Source: an uncultured Bacteroidota bacterium
GTDB taxonomy: Bacteria > Bacteroidota > Bacteroidia > Chitinophagales > Chitinophagaceae
Length of the DNA stretch: 64,000 nt
Direction of reading: 5' to 3'
NCBI GenBank assembly: GCA_903824725.1
Contig: CAIJXU010000054.1
Span: forward strand, 1-64,000
Positions 8,608-21,966 of this stretch are shown here, one piece after another. The notes below the pieces were generated by a model. That model saw nothing but the letters and a program-made list of their open reading frames with translations, had not been told where the DNA came from and searched no databases. Every line of letters starts with the position of its first letter. The stretch's first letter is position 1. The position numbers and the translations under genes are program-made.

Positions 8608-10332
8608 CTATTGATACAATTTTTCTAAGGCCTCATTCGTGAAATCCATTAAAGATTTTACATAGGCAGAGGAAAAGTCAAAGGAAATGCCTGCTGTTTT
8701 ATATAGATCAGGAAGCGTTCTAGTCCCCCCTAAACTTAAAGCATTCATATAATTTTCTAAAGCTAGTGAAGGATTTTTTTGATACTGCATCCACATACCT
8801 ATAGCACCTAATTGAGCAATCCCATATTCGATATAATAAAAAGGCACTTCAAATAAATGTAATTGCCTTTGCCATCCTATCGCTCGATACACATCTAATC
8901 CTGAATAATCAATACTATTTGTCGAAAATTCTTTTGTAATTTTTGTCCACTCTTGTGTTCGCTCTTCAATCGTATGATTTGGATTTTCATACACCCAATG
9001 TTGGAATTTATCAATGATCGCAATCCAAGGAAAAATAGTAATGGTTCTTTCTAATTGATGTTCTTGTGCACGTTTTAAATCTTCGTCATTATCAAAAAAT
9101 GCTTGCCAATGATTCATTGTAAATAATTCCATGGACATACTTGCTACTTCTGCAATCTCCATTGGATATTCTTTAAAACCACTTAATGGTAATGGATGCG
9201 CTAAAAATGAATGAATCGCATGTCCCACTTCGTGTACCATGGTAGTCACATCTCCCATTTGGCCCGCTGCATTCATAAAAATAAACGGCGCACCTGATTC
9301 TGCTAATGGACAATTGTATCCTCCCGGCGCCTTACCTTGTCTACTTTCTAAATCAAAATGTTTTAATGCATCCATCTTTTTTAAGCAGTCAGCAAAAAAA
9401 GGATCGATTTGCTCAAAACAAGTGACTGACTTATTGTATAAATCTTTTCCATCGGTAAATGGGCGCAAAGGCTTGGTACCAGTAGGTTCTGCTTCGGTAT
9501 CCCATGGCTTAAGTGTGGTTAATCCTAATTTATTTTTTTTACGCGCATAAATTTTATCAATGATAGGAAGGACATGTAATTTAATCGCTTCATGAAATTG
9601 ATAGCAGTCTTCTTTGTTGTAATCAAATCGACCTAATTCAACAAACTTATAATCACGATAATTTTGAAAGCCAGCATTCAATGCCACTTGATGTCTTTTT
9701 TGAATAAGCGATGTAAATAAATCATGCATCGCTTGCTTATCTTGTAAACGGCGCTCTTGTATTTTTATATACACTTCTTCTCTTTTTGAACGGTCTTCAC
9801 TTTCTAAAAATTGCGCTGCTTGTTGTAAAGTATATTCTTTATCATCAACAGTAATGGTCATTCTTCCAGCAATGGTGCCATATTGTTGTTGCAATACACT
9901 TAACTCCGCTTGTAAGGGTATATTTTGTTCTCTAAATAAATCAATACTTTTTTTCACAGATCGTAAATAAGTAAAATATTCATTTTGATCTAGGCTGCTC
10001 GTAAAAGAACATTGAATTAATTTTTTATTTAAAGCATCTGCATAAGGTTGAATTTTAGGCTGAATTTCCATGCAGAAAAAAGTAAATGCCGCTTCCAAAC
10101 TGGCATCAGTGGTATCACAAGTCATTTTAATTTGACGCCAACAGGCATCTTCACTTATAAAAGCCTCCAATTCACTCAAATCCTGCATCCACTTTTCAAG
10201 ACTGGTTTTGTCGGTAATTTCCCTGTCTACTAAGGCTTTAAAATACGGCTCAAGGCTTTCCCATTGGGTGAGTTCAAAATTAGACGGTAAAAAATGATGG
10301 GGTAGTTTTTGAATGTCCGCAGTTCTCAGCAT
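8608..10332 (-). CDS. M3 family oligoendopeptidase
   Basis: HEVGHAIHSFL zinc-metalloprotease motif in a 574-aa protein with PepF-like architecture. Confidence 0.9.
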   Translation of the reverse strand: MLRTADIQKLPHHFLPSNFELTQWESLEPYFKALVDREITDKTSLEKWMQDLSELEAFISEDACWRQIKMTCDTTDASLEAAFTFFCMEIQPKIQPYADALNKKLIQCSFTSSLDQNEYFTYLRSVKKSIDLFREQNIPLQAELSVLQQQYGTIAGRMTITVDDKEYTLQQAAQFLESEDRSKREEVYIKIQERRLQDKQAMHDLFTSLIQKRHQVALNAGFQNYRDYKFVELGRFDYNKEDCYQFHEAIKLHVLPIIDKIYARKKNKLGLTTLKPWDTEAEPTGTKPLRPFTDGKDLYNKSVTCFEQIDPFFADCLKKMDALKHFDLESRQGKAPGGYNCPLAESGAPFIFMNAAGQMGDVTTMVHEVGHAIHSFLAHPLPLSGFKEYPMEIAEVASMSMELFTMNHWQAFFDNDEDLKRAQEHQLERTITIFPWIAIIDKFQHWVYENPNHTIEERTQEWTKITKEFSTNSIDYSGLDVYRAIGWQRQLHLFEVPFYYIEYGIAQLGAIGMWMQYQKNPSLALENYMNALSLGGTRTLPDLYKTAGISFDFSSAYVKSLMDFTNEALEKLYQ

Positions 10333-10389
10333 AAGATGAAATTTTAAGTGGCAAATTTACTACTTTTACACACTTTAAAACATTAAAAA

Positions 10390-12261
10390 TTGTCGGACAC
10401 TATTCATTTACTTCCTGATCACATTGCGAATCAAATTGCTGCTGGCGAAGTGATTCAAAGGCCGGCTAGTGCCGTAAAGGAATTAATGGAGAATGCCGTA
10501 GATGCAGGCGCCACTCAAATTAGATTAATTGTCAATGACGCTGGAAAAGCCTTGATACAAGTAATTGACAATGGCAAGGGCATGAGTGTAGGTGACGCCC
10601 AAAATGCATTTGCCCGACATGCCACAAGTAAGATTAGTACGATAGAGGATCTTTTTCAAATTAGAACCATGGGTTTTCGTGGTGAAGCTTTAGCTTCTAT
10701 TGCGGCAGTGGCGCAAGTAAGTTTAAAAACCAAGCGAGCCGAGGACGAATTAGGCACTTTAGTAGAAATTGAAAATAGCAAGGTTATTGAATGCAATTCG
10801 GTTGCACATGAAAATGGGACCAGCATTTCAATGAAGAATTTATTTTTTAATGTGCCTGCAAGGCGTAATTTTTTAAAAAGTAATTCAGCCGAATTAAAAC
10901 ATATCATTGAAGAGTTTACAAGAGTAGCTTTATCCTTTCCTGAAATACTTTTTACTTTAAGTAGTAATGGACAGGATGTATATCATTGGGAAGGTGGTAG
11001 CTTTAAACAAAGAGCCATTCAAGTATTAGGCAATCAATATCAAACAAAATTAGTAGCTGTTGGAGAACAAACCGATTACTTAACCGTTTCTGGTTTTGTA
11101 GGCAAGCCCGAAACGGCGCGCAAAACAAGAAGTGATCAGTATTTTTTTGTGAATCGTCGTTTTATTAAAAGCGCCTATTTACATCATGCTGTAGCCAATG
11201 CCTTTGAAGGTTTATTGCCAAAGGATAGTTATCCAAGTTATATTTTATACATTGATGTTGACCCTTCACAAATAGATATCAATGTACACCCAACTAAGCA
11301 AGAAATTAAATTCGAGGACGATAAAATTATATACGCTTTTGTTCAAGCAGCCGTGAAACATGCACTTGCACAGTTTAGTATTGCCCCTTCACTTGATTTT
11401 TCTTTAGATGCTGATATCCAACAATTGGACGCAATTCAAAAACCATTTACAGCCGACAAAATACAAAGTGCCACAAGCCATTCTCTTTATGCTGGCTTTA
11501 CGCAAAAAAATCAAGCTCACTTAATTCCTAAATCCGAAAAAGCAGGAAATTCCGATTTAGAAAACTTCTTTACTAATATTCCGAGTAGCCATTCCCAAAG
11601 CAATGAAATGGGAGAAATGCAGGTATCGCCTGATTCCTATATTGTAAAATCCTCATCAATGGGTTTGTATAAGGAAGAAGAGGGATTGAGCGTAATCGAA
11701 GACACTGTATTATTACAATTACATCAAACCTATATCATTGCGCCTACACAAAGTGGTTGTATTATTTTACACCAACAATTAGCCCATGAAAGGGTATTGT
11801 ATGAAAAATATCAAAAAGCGAGTATCCAACCTCATGCCACTCAAAAAAGTTTATTCCCAGTTGTCTTAGAATTAAATCCCAGCGATGCCATCTTATTAGA
11901 CGAAATGTTAGAAGACTTAGCCATTATTGGTTATGAAATTGAATCCTTTGGAAACAATAGCTTTATCATTCAAGGTATCCCGGCCGATATATTATCGGGT
12001 AATGAAAAAAATGCGATTGAATTATTGCTTGAACAATTCAAACATTTTAGTGGCGAGGTAAAATACAGCAAGCGTGAAAAATTAATACGTTGCATGTCAA
12101 GACAGATGGCCATTAAAGCAGGACAATCGCTTACGCAAAAGGAAATGCATTCTATTATTGAAATGTTGAGCCAATGTGATATCCCCAATGTTACCGCCTC
12201 TGGGGCACCTACTTATGTCGAATTTAAGGAAGGCTACTTAGATGGATTATTTAGCAGGTAG
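10390..12261 (+). CDS. mutL: DNA mismatch repair endonuclease MutL
   Basis: IANQIAAGEVIQRPASAVKELMENAVDAGA, GFRGEALASIAAV, DINVHPTKQEIKF; TTG start. Confidence 0.97.
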   Translation: MSDTIHLLPDHIANQIAAGEVIQRPASAVKELMENAVDAGATQIRLIVNDAGKALIQVIDNGKGMSVGDAQNAFARHATSKISTIEDLFQIRTMGFRGEALASIAAVAQVSLKTKRAEDELGTLVEIENSKVIECNSVAHENGTSISMKNLFFNVPARRNFLKSNSAELKHIIEEFTRVALSFPEILFTLSSNGQDVYHWEGGSFKQRAIQVLGNQYQTKLVAVGEQTDYLTVSGFVGKPETARKTRSDQYFFVNRRFIKSAYLHHAVANAFEGLLPKDSYPSYILYIDVDPSQIDINVHPTKQEIKFEDDKIIYAFVQAAVKHALAQFSIAPSLDFSLDADIQQLDAIQKPFTADKIQSATSHSLYAGFTQKNQAHLIPKSEKAGNSDLENFFTNIPSSHSQSNEMGEMQVSPDSYIVKSSSMGLYKEEEGLSVIEDTVLLQLHQTYIIAPTQSGCIILHQQLAHERVLYEKYQKASIQPHATQKSLFPVVLELNPSDAILLDEMLEDLAIIGYEIESFGNNSFIIQGIPADILSGNEKNAIELLLEQFKHFSGEVKYSKREKLIRCMSRQMAIKAGQSLTQKEMHSIIEMLSQCDIPNVTASGAPTYVEFKEGYLDGLFSR

Positions 12262-12270
12262 TCCCTTTTT

Positions 12271-13587
12271 TTAATTTTTACTCGCAACCGTTCTTAAATA
12301 AGCTTCTACTGCTTTTCGTACCGCTGCACTTGTAGGACTCATGTGATTAGAAACCAATACTGAAAAATATAATTTCTGATTTTTTTGAGTGAATATAAAT
12401 CCACTCAATGCTATCTGATTACCTAAACTTCCTGTTTTAGCATGTAGTTCACCAGGAAAATCTTTATAATAGGAAGAAAGGGTACCTACCCCGCCTGTTT
12501 CAAATATATTAGCAACACGTGCTTGTCCAAATTGATCTTGCATTTGTTTTAAAATAGCAATATAGTTTTCAGGGGTATTTAAATTGTACCTACTTAAACC
12601 GCTTCCATCTGCCCATCGCATTTTTTGTGGTAGTGAAGCAAAATCGGTTTTAAGTACCGTGTCAATAAATGCAGCGTCATCCATCTTTCCTAATAATTGC
12701 TCACTCGCCATTAACAATACTTGCTCAGCAAAAAAATTGTCGCTTCGACGCATCATTATCTTTAATAAAGAATCAGTGGGTACTGTTTTAATTATTTTAC
12801 TGTTCAATAAATAAGAATAGACTACTGAATGAATTTCTTTTTTTAAAGTATCACCTAAGAGCGCTACAGGTAATTGTGGCTGCGCATAAGTATCAAAAGG
12901 AACTTGAAAATAAGGGGCTGTATTTTGTTTCGCCGTATTATAAAAAACATTTCCAGATGGATTTCTTGTCCAATTTTTTTGATAACCGCTTGCTACATCG
13001 ATCATGTCTTGGAAAAAATAAAAAGGCTGTATCCCTAATCTGCCATTGTTCTGATAAAAATGAACCACATTACCATAGATGGGCATTCTGCTTCTTTGAG
13101 GTTGATAATCTTCTGCATAATCATTCCATGCCCAACCATTTCCCATTGATTCAAAGTGATCATCTGATTCTGCTACATTAATCACTATTTGTTTTTTGGA
13201 ATTTTTAATCAAATCTACTACTGGTTGATAAGTGAAATCGGGATGCAAGAAACTCGGATCACCCAATGGCGTTAAAAATAGGGTATCTGCATTTTCTGCC
13301 ATCTTAAAACCTGACAAAGAATCTCCTAAATATTTTAAAGCAACATAGGTCGCTAATATTTTTGTATTGCTAGCTGGCGTAAAGTAATGATCACTTTGAT
13401 ATTGATCTATCCATTGTTGCTTGGTGTCATTGTATACAGCAATACCAATATGTGCCCCCTTTAAAGCATCTGTATGTAATAATGTTTTTTGCGCCTTTTG
13501 AATACTACATGCACTTAAAACACAGCAAAATAAAATTGAAATAAAATGGGATGAATGAACTACTCCCTTTCTAAAGCCCTTAGCCAT
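12271..13587 (-). CDS. dacB: D-alanyl-D-alanine carboxypeptidase/endopeptidase (S13, PBP4-like) lipoprotein
   Basis: PASNTKILATYVAL (SxxK), SDNFFAE (SxN), HAKTGSL (KTG); lipobox LSAC. Confidence 0.9.
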   Translation of the reverse strand: MAKGFRKGVVHSSHFISILFCCVLSACSIQKAQKTLLHTDALKGAHIGIAVYNDTKQQWIDQYQSDHYFTPASNTKILATYVALKYLGDSLSGFKMAENADTLFLTPLGDPSFLHPDFTYQPVVDLIKNSKKQIVINVAESDDHFESMGNGWAWNDYAEDYQPQRSRMPIYGNVVHFYQNNGRLGIQPFYFFQDMIDVASGYQKNWTRNPSGNVFYNTAKQNTAPYFQVPFDTYAQPQLPVALLGDTLKKEIHSVVYSYLLNSKIIKTVPTDSLLKIMMRRSDNFFAEQVLLMASEQLLGKMDDAAFIDTVLKTDFASLPQKMRWADGSGLSRYNLNTPENYIAILKQMQDQFGQARVANIFETGGVGTLSSYYKDFPGELHAKTGSLGNQIALSGFIFTQKNQKLYFSVLVSNHMSPTSAAVRKAVEAYLRTVASKN

Positions 13588-14693
13588 CTTTCTGGAATTT
13601 CGTTATTGGAAGCTACTAAATAATCCTTATAACTACAAGGACCCCACTCATTATTATGCATTTGCATCCACCATCTGCCGGTACTCTTACTTTGTAAAAA
13701 GTTAGTTTCGATATCTGAAAAAGCAATATGAAATTCTTTAAACCTATCCGAATCACTTAATGGCGCTTCCTTTTTTCCTTTTTGAACACCATCCATAATA
13801 TACCAAATCATTTGTGCCATTTGAATCGCTGTCATACCATGTACATCTAATTCGGCTTGATACCCAAACAATCCTATCGTACTTGTTTTCCAGCTCATGC
13901 CTGCATACTGCATTAAGGTACAAGCTTCCTCTCCATTAAATCCATTGGGTGTTATTAAATTAGCAGGGGCTTGTGCATTTTGTATGGCACTAATATCAAA
14001 GCTCATCATGTGACTATCTCTAATGACAGGTTCCATTTCCTCAATACCTTCACGCACTTTACCTAATCTAAAACAATCAAATCTAAGTTTATCAATAGTC
14101 TCCAACATATGCGGATGCATAAAATAACTTTGGAAACCAATATGACTATAATGGTTTAAATGATTGGGTAAGCCTGTAAATAATTCCTCTAAAAAATGAT
14201 CCCTAGGTAAGCGTGCTTCAAGGTCTAAGTCAATTTTAGCATCTACCACAACCGCATTCACTAAAGTAGGAATAGAAGTATAGGAATGGTATTGCGCCAA
14301 AGTCAAATCATGAGCACCCCCAATAATCACTACTTTTTTATTCTGTATAATCAGCTCGGAAATAACCGTCCTCAAGGCAGCATAACTATCTTGAATACTT
14401 TGACCAATTTTCACATTACCAATATCTACTACATTCACCTGCGCATGCCAATAATACAAATCGTACAAAGCCGTCCTTATCGCATTAGCTGCAGTATGTC
14501 CATTTAATGCAAAACCTGCCCCGCGGCATTCACCTGCGCCAATAATGACAATATCGGCATCCGTAATATCCGGAATCGACCCCTCATTTACTTTGATATG
14601 TTTGCCTAATTGAGTATCCCTATAGCCCTCATCCTTTGAGATATGGGCCACATTAATAGGTTCAACAAAATCTTTTATGGACGACAATGACAT
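13560..14693 (-). CDS. Arginase/formimidoylglutamase family protein
   Basis: VVIIGGAHDLT, VVDAKIDLD, SFDISAI metal-binding motifs of the ureohydrolase fold (variant residues). Confidence 0.85.
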   Translation of the reverse strand: MSLSSIKDFVEPINVAHISKDEGYRDTQLGKHIKVNEGSIPDITDADIVIIGAGECRGAGFALNGHTAANAIRTALYDLYYWHAQVNVVDIGNVKIGQSIQDSYAALRTVISELIIQNKKVVIIGGAHDLTLAQYHSYTSIPTLVNAVVVDAKIDLDLEARLPRDHFLEELFTGLPNHLNHYSHIGFQSYFMHPHMLETIDKLRFDCFRLGKVREGIEEMEPVIRDSHMMSFDISAIQNAQAPANLITPNGFNGEEACTLMQYAGMSWKTSTIGLFGYQAELDVHGMTAIQMAQMIWYIMDGVQKGKKEAPLSDSDRFKEFHIAFSDIETNFLQSKSTGRWWMQMHNNEWGPCSYKDYLVASNNEIPERWLRALERE

Positions 14694-14753
14694 TTTAGTA
14701 GTTTAACTACTAGAATTAACGACAAAATGGGCTAAAGATTGCTTAAAAATCGA

Positions 14754-15458
14754 TTAATCTTGAAATTTATAGCCGATCCCACGGATCGATATAAAATGGA
14801 GGGGATTTTTACTATCTGATTCGAAATATTTCCTAAAATTGAGAATAAAATTATCAATGGTACGGGTATTGGGAAATACCTGATAACCCCATACTGTTTG
14901 CAAAATGCGCTCTCTGGTAATAATGGTATTTTTATTTTCAATGAGCAACTTTAGCAACATCGCCTCTTTTTTAGTCAAATTTATTTTTTCTCCGCTAGCT
15001 AAGGTGGCTTGTAATAATTTAAAATAAACAGTATGACCTGAAAAAGAATAAGCATCGTTGGAAAGAAGTGTAGGGGTAGGTGTTCCTGATTTTTGAATTA
15101 ATTTTGAAACACGTAATAATAATTCTTCCAAATTAAAGGGTTTGGTTAAATAATCATCAGCGCCTAATTTTAAACCTTGCACCCTATTCGCGCTCGAATT
15201 TTTTGCACTTAAAATTAAAATAGGTGTGTTGATGTGATTTAATCGCACTGTTTCAATAATAGTATAGCCATCCATACCAGGCAACATCACATCTAAAATA
15301 ATTAAATCAAAATGTGCATGTTGTATCTGATGTAAAGCATTGGGCCCATCAAAAGCAGAACTTACTTCATACCCTTCTAATTCCAAATTTAATTTGAGTG
15401 CTTCGTGCAAATGAACTTCATCTTCTACTACTAAAATAGTATGCTTTTGTATACTCAT
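14754..15458 (-). CDS. DNA-binding response regulator (OmpR family)
   Basis: Receiver with VVEDE, LDVMLPGMDGY, SAK; C-terminal winged helix (ERILQTVWGY...RTIDNFILNFRKYF). Confidence 0.95.
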   Translation of the reverse strand: MSIQKHTILVVEDEVHLHEALKLNLELEGYEVSSAFDGPNALHQIQHAHFDLIILDVMLPGMDGYTIIETVRLNHINTPILILSAKNSSANRVQGLKLGADDYLTKPFNLEELLLRVSKLIQKSGTPTPTLLSNDAYSFSGHTVYFKLLQATLASGEKINLTKKEAMLLKLLIENKNTIITRERILQTVWGYQVFPNTRTIDNFILNFRKYFESDSKNPLHFISIRGIGYKFQD

Positions 15459-16438
15459 CTTAATGGAAAATTTAAAATGAAATTACTCCCGTTGGGCATA
15501 TTGGGTTCCACTTTAAGAGAAGCATGGTGGAATGCACTTATTTTTTTACATAAATAAAGACCTAGGCCCGTGCCTTTGGTGGTTCTTGTAGACTCATCTC
15601 CGATTCGATAAAATTTTTCAAATACTTTTTCTCTCTCTTCCTCAGGAATCCCTACTCCATTGTCTTTTATCATTAATATAATTTCATGGGATGTCGTCTT
15701 AAGTAATATGTTAACAGCGCTTGTCAATGGCGAATATTTATGCGCATTGTCTAATAAGTTATTAATTAATAATTGAATGAGTAAAGGTTCGCCTTGTATA
15801 AAAATTGAAGAGTCTATATCTAAAATTAAATTCCGATTCGGAAAACGCTCTTGAAATGAATGAAGCACAGATTGAAGTGTACTTGATAAATCCATTACCT
15901 GCATGTCAGAAACATACTGACCCATATCTAATTGAGAGGCTAATAAAATATTATTACAAAGCGCATCCAGTCGGTGTGTTTCTTTTAAAGTATTTTCAAT
16001 CAGCATTTTTTGTTGTGTCGCGTCTAAGTCCCGCTTCAGTAAGGTTTCTATATTCAATTGGGTAATGGCAATAGGTGTTTTTAATTCATGCGTAACCGCC
16101 ATCATAAAATTTTGCTGCTGATTGGAATACTTTAATTGTTTTAATAAGGATCGATATACATACAAAGCCCCCCATAAAAATAAAAATAAAAAAGTGATGC
16201 CCTCGCCTATATATTGCTTTGTTTTACGAGCTTCATACGTCTCGATACTTTTTACTTTTTCGGTTAAGGCAGGATCGTCCAATCGAATAGATTGAAATTT
16301 GACGAAAGCTATTTCATTGTTTTGCTTTTCGAGTGAAACATACCACCAAACAAAGGCAGCAATCATATAAGTCAAAAAAATCCAGTAAATAAAATTGACA
16401 AATTTTAATTTGTTTATTTTAAACCTTCTTGTTTTCAT
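15455..16438 (-). CDS. Sensor histidine kinase
   Basis: Two TM segments, H-box AVTHELKTPIAI, N-box NLLDNAHKYSP, GVGIPEEE, GTGLGLYLCKKI. Confidence 0.95.
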   Translation of the reverse strand: MKTRRFKINKLKFVNFIYWIFLTYMIAAFVWWYVSLEKQNNEIAFVKFQSIRLDDPALTEKVKSIETYEARKTKQYIGEGITFLFLFLWGALYVYRSLLKQLKYSNQQQNFMMAVTHELKTPIAITQLNIETLLKRDLDATQQKMLIENTLKETHRLDALCNNILLASQLDMGQYVSDMQVMDLSSTLQSVLHSFQERFPNRNLILDIDSSIFIQGEPLLIQLLINNLLDNAHKYSPLTSAVNILLKTTSHEIILMIKDNGVGIPEEEREKVFEKFYRIGDESTRTTKGTGLGLYLCKKISAFHHASLKVEPNMPNGSNFILNFPLR

Positions 16439-16914
16439 AAATGGACTTTTTCGACACGCAAGCCTGTTGACAAAATGCCAGAAAGTGGATCCTCCCGCAT
16501 GGTATGTTGCATACTAAATTGATATACCCCTTTCTTGAGCTTAGTGGGGACCGCATTAATAGGAATTCTTTGATCATACACATCGTCCATCCCAACGCCC
16601 AACCATCCCTTTTGATCATCTGCTAACTGTAAATTAAGCGTCTGCTTGACAACTGAATCCAAGGGAGATTGCGTATCCATTTGCAACCAGATGTTTTTAT
16701 AGCGATAGGTATTGTGGTGTCTTATTACAAAAAATATTTTATACAATGCATTGGTATCCGTAATGTTAAACTGATAATGATTTACCTGCTTGCTCGACCA
16801 CTCATGTTGGGGATAGATGGTGTTTTGCTCATATAACTGAATGGGCTCACAACTAGACATTAACAAACTCAATAATAGTCCAGTAAATAATATATGAAAT
16901 ATGAACGACCGCAT
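16435..16914 (-). CDS. gldH: Gliding motility lipoprotein GldH
   Basis: Lipoprotein signal (LLSLLMSSC) and GldH-like body (WxxxxxxxFxFxIxDTxxxYxIFFVIRHHNTYRYKNIWL); start may be 16914 or 16926. Confidence 0.85.
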   Translation of the reverse strand: MRSFIFHILFTGLLLSLLMSSCEPIQLYEQNTIYPQHEWSSKQVNHYQFNITDTNALYKIFFVIRHHNTYRYKNIWLQMDTQSPLDSVVKQTLNLQLADDQKGWLGVGMDDVYDQRIPINAVPTKLKKGVYQFSMQHTMREDPLSGILSTGLRVEKVHL

Positions 16915-16915
16915 T

Positions 16916-17791
16916 TTACAATACATTTAAAATTTGCTCTTTTGCTTTCTCTAACTCATCCTTCATCATGATGACAGCCTTTTGAATATCCACGTCATTG
17001 GCTTTGGAACCCGTGGTATTAATCTCTCTTCCTATCTCCTGTAAAATAAAAGAAAGTTTTTTTCCTTTGCAAGGCTCTGATTCCTTTAACATGTCTTTAA
17101 AATAATCGCAATGATTTTTTAAACGGACGCTCTCTTCGGAGATATCTATTTTTTCAATATAATAAATAAGTTCTTGCTCTAATCGGTTATGATCATATTT
17201 ATCTGCGCCTACATGTTGCTCTAATAACTTAACCATGCCTTCTTTAATTTTTTCGCGGCGATTGGGTTCATGTATTTCAACGACAGCTTGTTGCTTTTCA
17301 ATAGCAATGATTTTTTCTAATAAATCCTTTTCAATCGATTTACCTTCTTCCCCGCGATGTTTTATTAAATGATCAATGGCTTGTTTTAATAAAGCAAATA
17401 AAAACTGCCATTCCTCTTCGGTCAACACCTCGTTGGTGGATGACACCACATCGGGCATTTTTAAAAGGGTACTCAAAATATTTTCGGTTCCCATACCCAA
17501 TTCTTGGGCCAGTTCCATAATGGGTTGATAATAAGACTTTGCAAGTTCTTTATTGACACTCACTGGTTTTGAAGCACCATTAGATTTTATAGAAATAGAA
17601 CATTCAACACTTCCTCTGTATAATTCCTCATTGAGTTTATTCCTTATTCCAACTTCATAAGGCTTTAATAAAGACGGGGCATTTAAGCGCACATCAAATT
17701 GCTTGCCATTCAAGGATTTCACCTCCACTAAAAAAGTTTTGTCTTTTAAAATGGATTCTGCTCTTCCGTAACCTGTCATTGAATACAACAT
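16916..17791 (-). CDS. YicC family endoribonuclease-like protein
   Basis: MLYSMTGYGRA start and C-terminal SFILQEIGREINTTGSKAND...MKDELEKAKEQILNV. Confidence 0.95.
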   Translation of the reverse strand: MLYSMTGYGRAESILKDKTFLVEVKSLNGKQFDVRLNAPSLLKPYEVGIRNKLNEELYRGSVECSISIKSNGASKPVSVNKELAKSYYQPIMELAQELGMGTENILSTLLKMPDVVSSTNEVLTEEEWQFLFALLKQAIDHLIKHRGEEGKSIEKDLLEKIIAIEKQQAVVEIHEPNRREKIKEGMVKLLEQHVGADKYDHNRLEQELIYYIEKIDISEESVRLKNHCDYFKDMLKESEPCKGKKLSFILQEIGREINTTGSKANDVDIQKAVIMMKDELEKAKEQILNVL

Positions 17792-17852
17792 AATAATGCC
17801 AAATTTTAATGGTATGTAAAGGTATCAAATTATGGGCAAGCCGGCTTCTTTT

Positions 17853-18575
17853 TTAAAAATCTATTCCGAACCAATTTTTCTTGCGTAATTGATAGGCCTT
17901 AAAGTCAAATGAATACAGTTTTCCTGGGCGATGAGTGACTTGGGTCTCCATTTCATTAATATCAATTAAAAAGCCCATGCTTGCAAATTTCTTTCTAAAA
18001 TTGCGTCTATCTAATGAGGTATTCAAAATGGCTTCGTACACATTTTGTAGTTGTCTTAATGAAAATTTTACAGGCAATAAATTAAATGCCAATGGATGTT
18101 CTTGAATACGCTTTTGCAACCATTTGTGACAAGTATCTAAAATTTCCATATGATCAAATGCCATTTCCTTAATGTCCTTTACAATATGCCAGCTTAATTC
18201 ATTCTCCAAAATTTTTAATTCATGATGTTTGATGTTTAATAAGGAAGCATATACCGAAGTCACTACCCTTCCTCCCGGATGTCGTTTGGGATGACTAAAT
18301 GTATATACTTGTTCTAAATAAACATCTTGCATACCCGTTCGCTCTAGCAAGACCCTATTGGCAGCATTACCTAAATCCTCATTCGATAAAATCGTATCCC
18401 CTAACAAGGACAATTTCTCTTCAAATTGAGGTAAATCACTTTTAATGGTGAGCACTTTCAGGGAATTATCGTCAAACCCAAATATGACACAATCCACTGT
18501 TAATGGTACAGTTGGATAGGTTTGTACTAACTTTATAGCATCTTTCTTAATCAAATTCATATAAGGAGTCGGCAA
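17853..18575 (-). CDS. NUDIX-domain transcriptional regulator, NrtR-like
   Basis: N-terminal degenerate Nudix (LTVDCVIFGFDDNSLKVLTIK) plus C-terminal wHTH (FSLRQLQNVYEAILNTSLDRRNFRKKF). Confidence 0.85.
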   Translation of the reverse strand: MPTPYMNLIKKDAIKLVQTYPTVPLTVDCVIFGFDDNSLKVLTIKSDLPQFEEKLSLLGDTILSNEDLGNAANRVLLERTGMQDVYLEQVYTFSHPKRHPGGRVVTSVYASLLNIKHHELKILENELSWHIVKDIKEMAFDHMEILDTCHKWLQKRIQEHPLAFNLLPVKFSLRQLQNVYEAILNTSLDRRNFRKKFASMGFLIDINEMETQVTHRPGKLYSFDFKAYQLRKKNWFGIDF

Positions 18576-18621
18576 ACTAGCTTTGCCTTTTAATAACTGG
18601 TTTCAAAAAAGCGAATTATAG

Positions 18622-18637
18622 TTTCGAAAATACGAAA
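18622..18637. promoter_or_regulatory. Candidate operator, inverted repeat TTTCG-N6-CGAAA between divergent nudix regulator and ligA
   Basis: TTTCGAAAATACGAAA read directly in the divergent intergenic region. Confidence 0.35.
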
Positions 18638-18665
18638 TAAAAGATTAAAACTATTTGTATTTTAG

Positions 18666-21750
<3,085 letters not shown>

Positions 21751-21794
21751 ATTTTTTATTTTTACTATTTTAATAAACCATTTCTGACCCATAC

Positions 21795-21822
21795 AAAAAA
21801 GCCTTCCATTTCTGGAAGGCTT
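21795..21822 (-). terminator. Intrinsic terminator downstream of the PfkB kinase gene
   Basis: Hairpin AAGCCTTCCA-TTTC-TGGAAGGCTT, followed on the minus strand by a T6 run. Confidence 0.75.
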
Positions 21823-21966
21823 CTGAATATATTTAGCATACAAACAATCAGCACCTTCCTATTTATAGGGGTTTCTTAATTTGTTTTGTATGTTTATTTT
21901 TTTGCATCTAATTTTTTTAATCAATATCGAACACGAAAATAATTCGATACCCTCATTTTACCAAAT

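Noticed and set aside
9239-9550. 103-aa ORF antisense to the M3 peptidase
   Set aside because: No recognisable domain; fully inside a strong coding gene on the other strand.
13560-14693. Possible arginine-catabolism link between this ureohydrolase and the DDAH-like gene at 58.8 kb
   Set aside because: 45 kb apart with no shared regulatory signal seen; adjacency argument not available.
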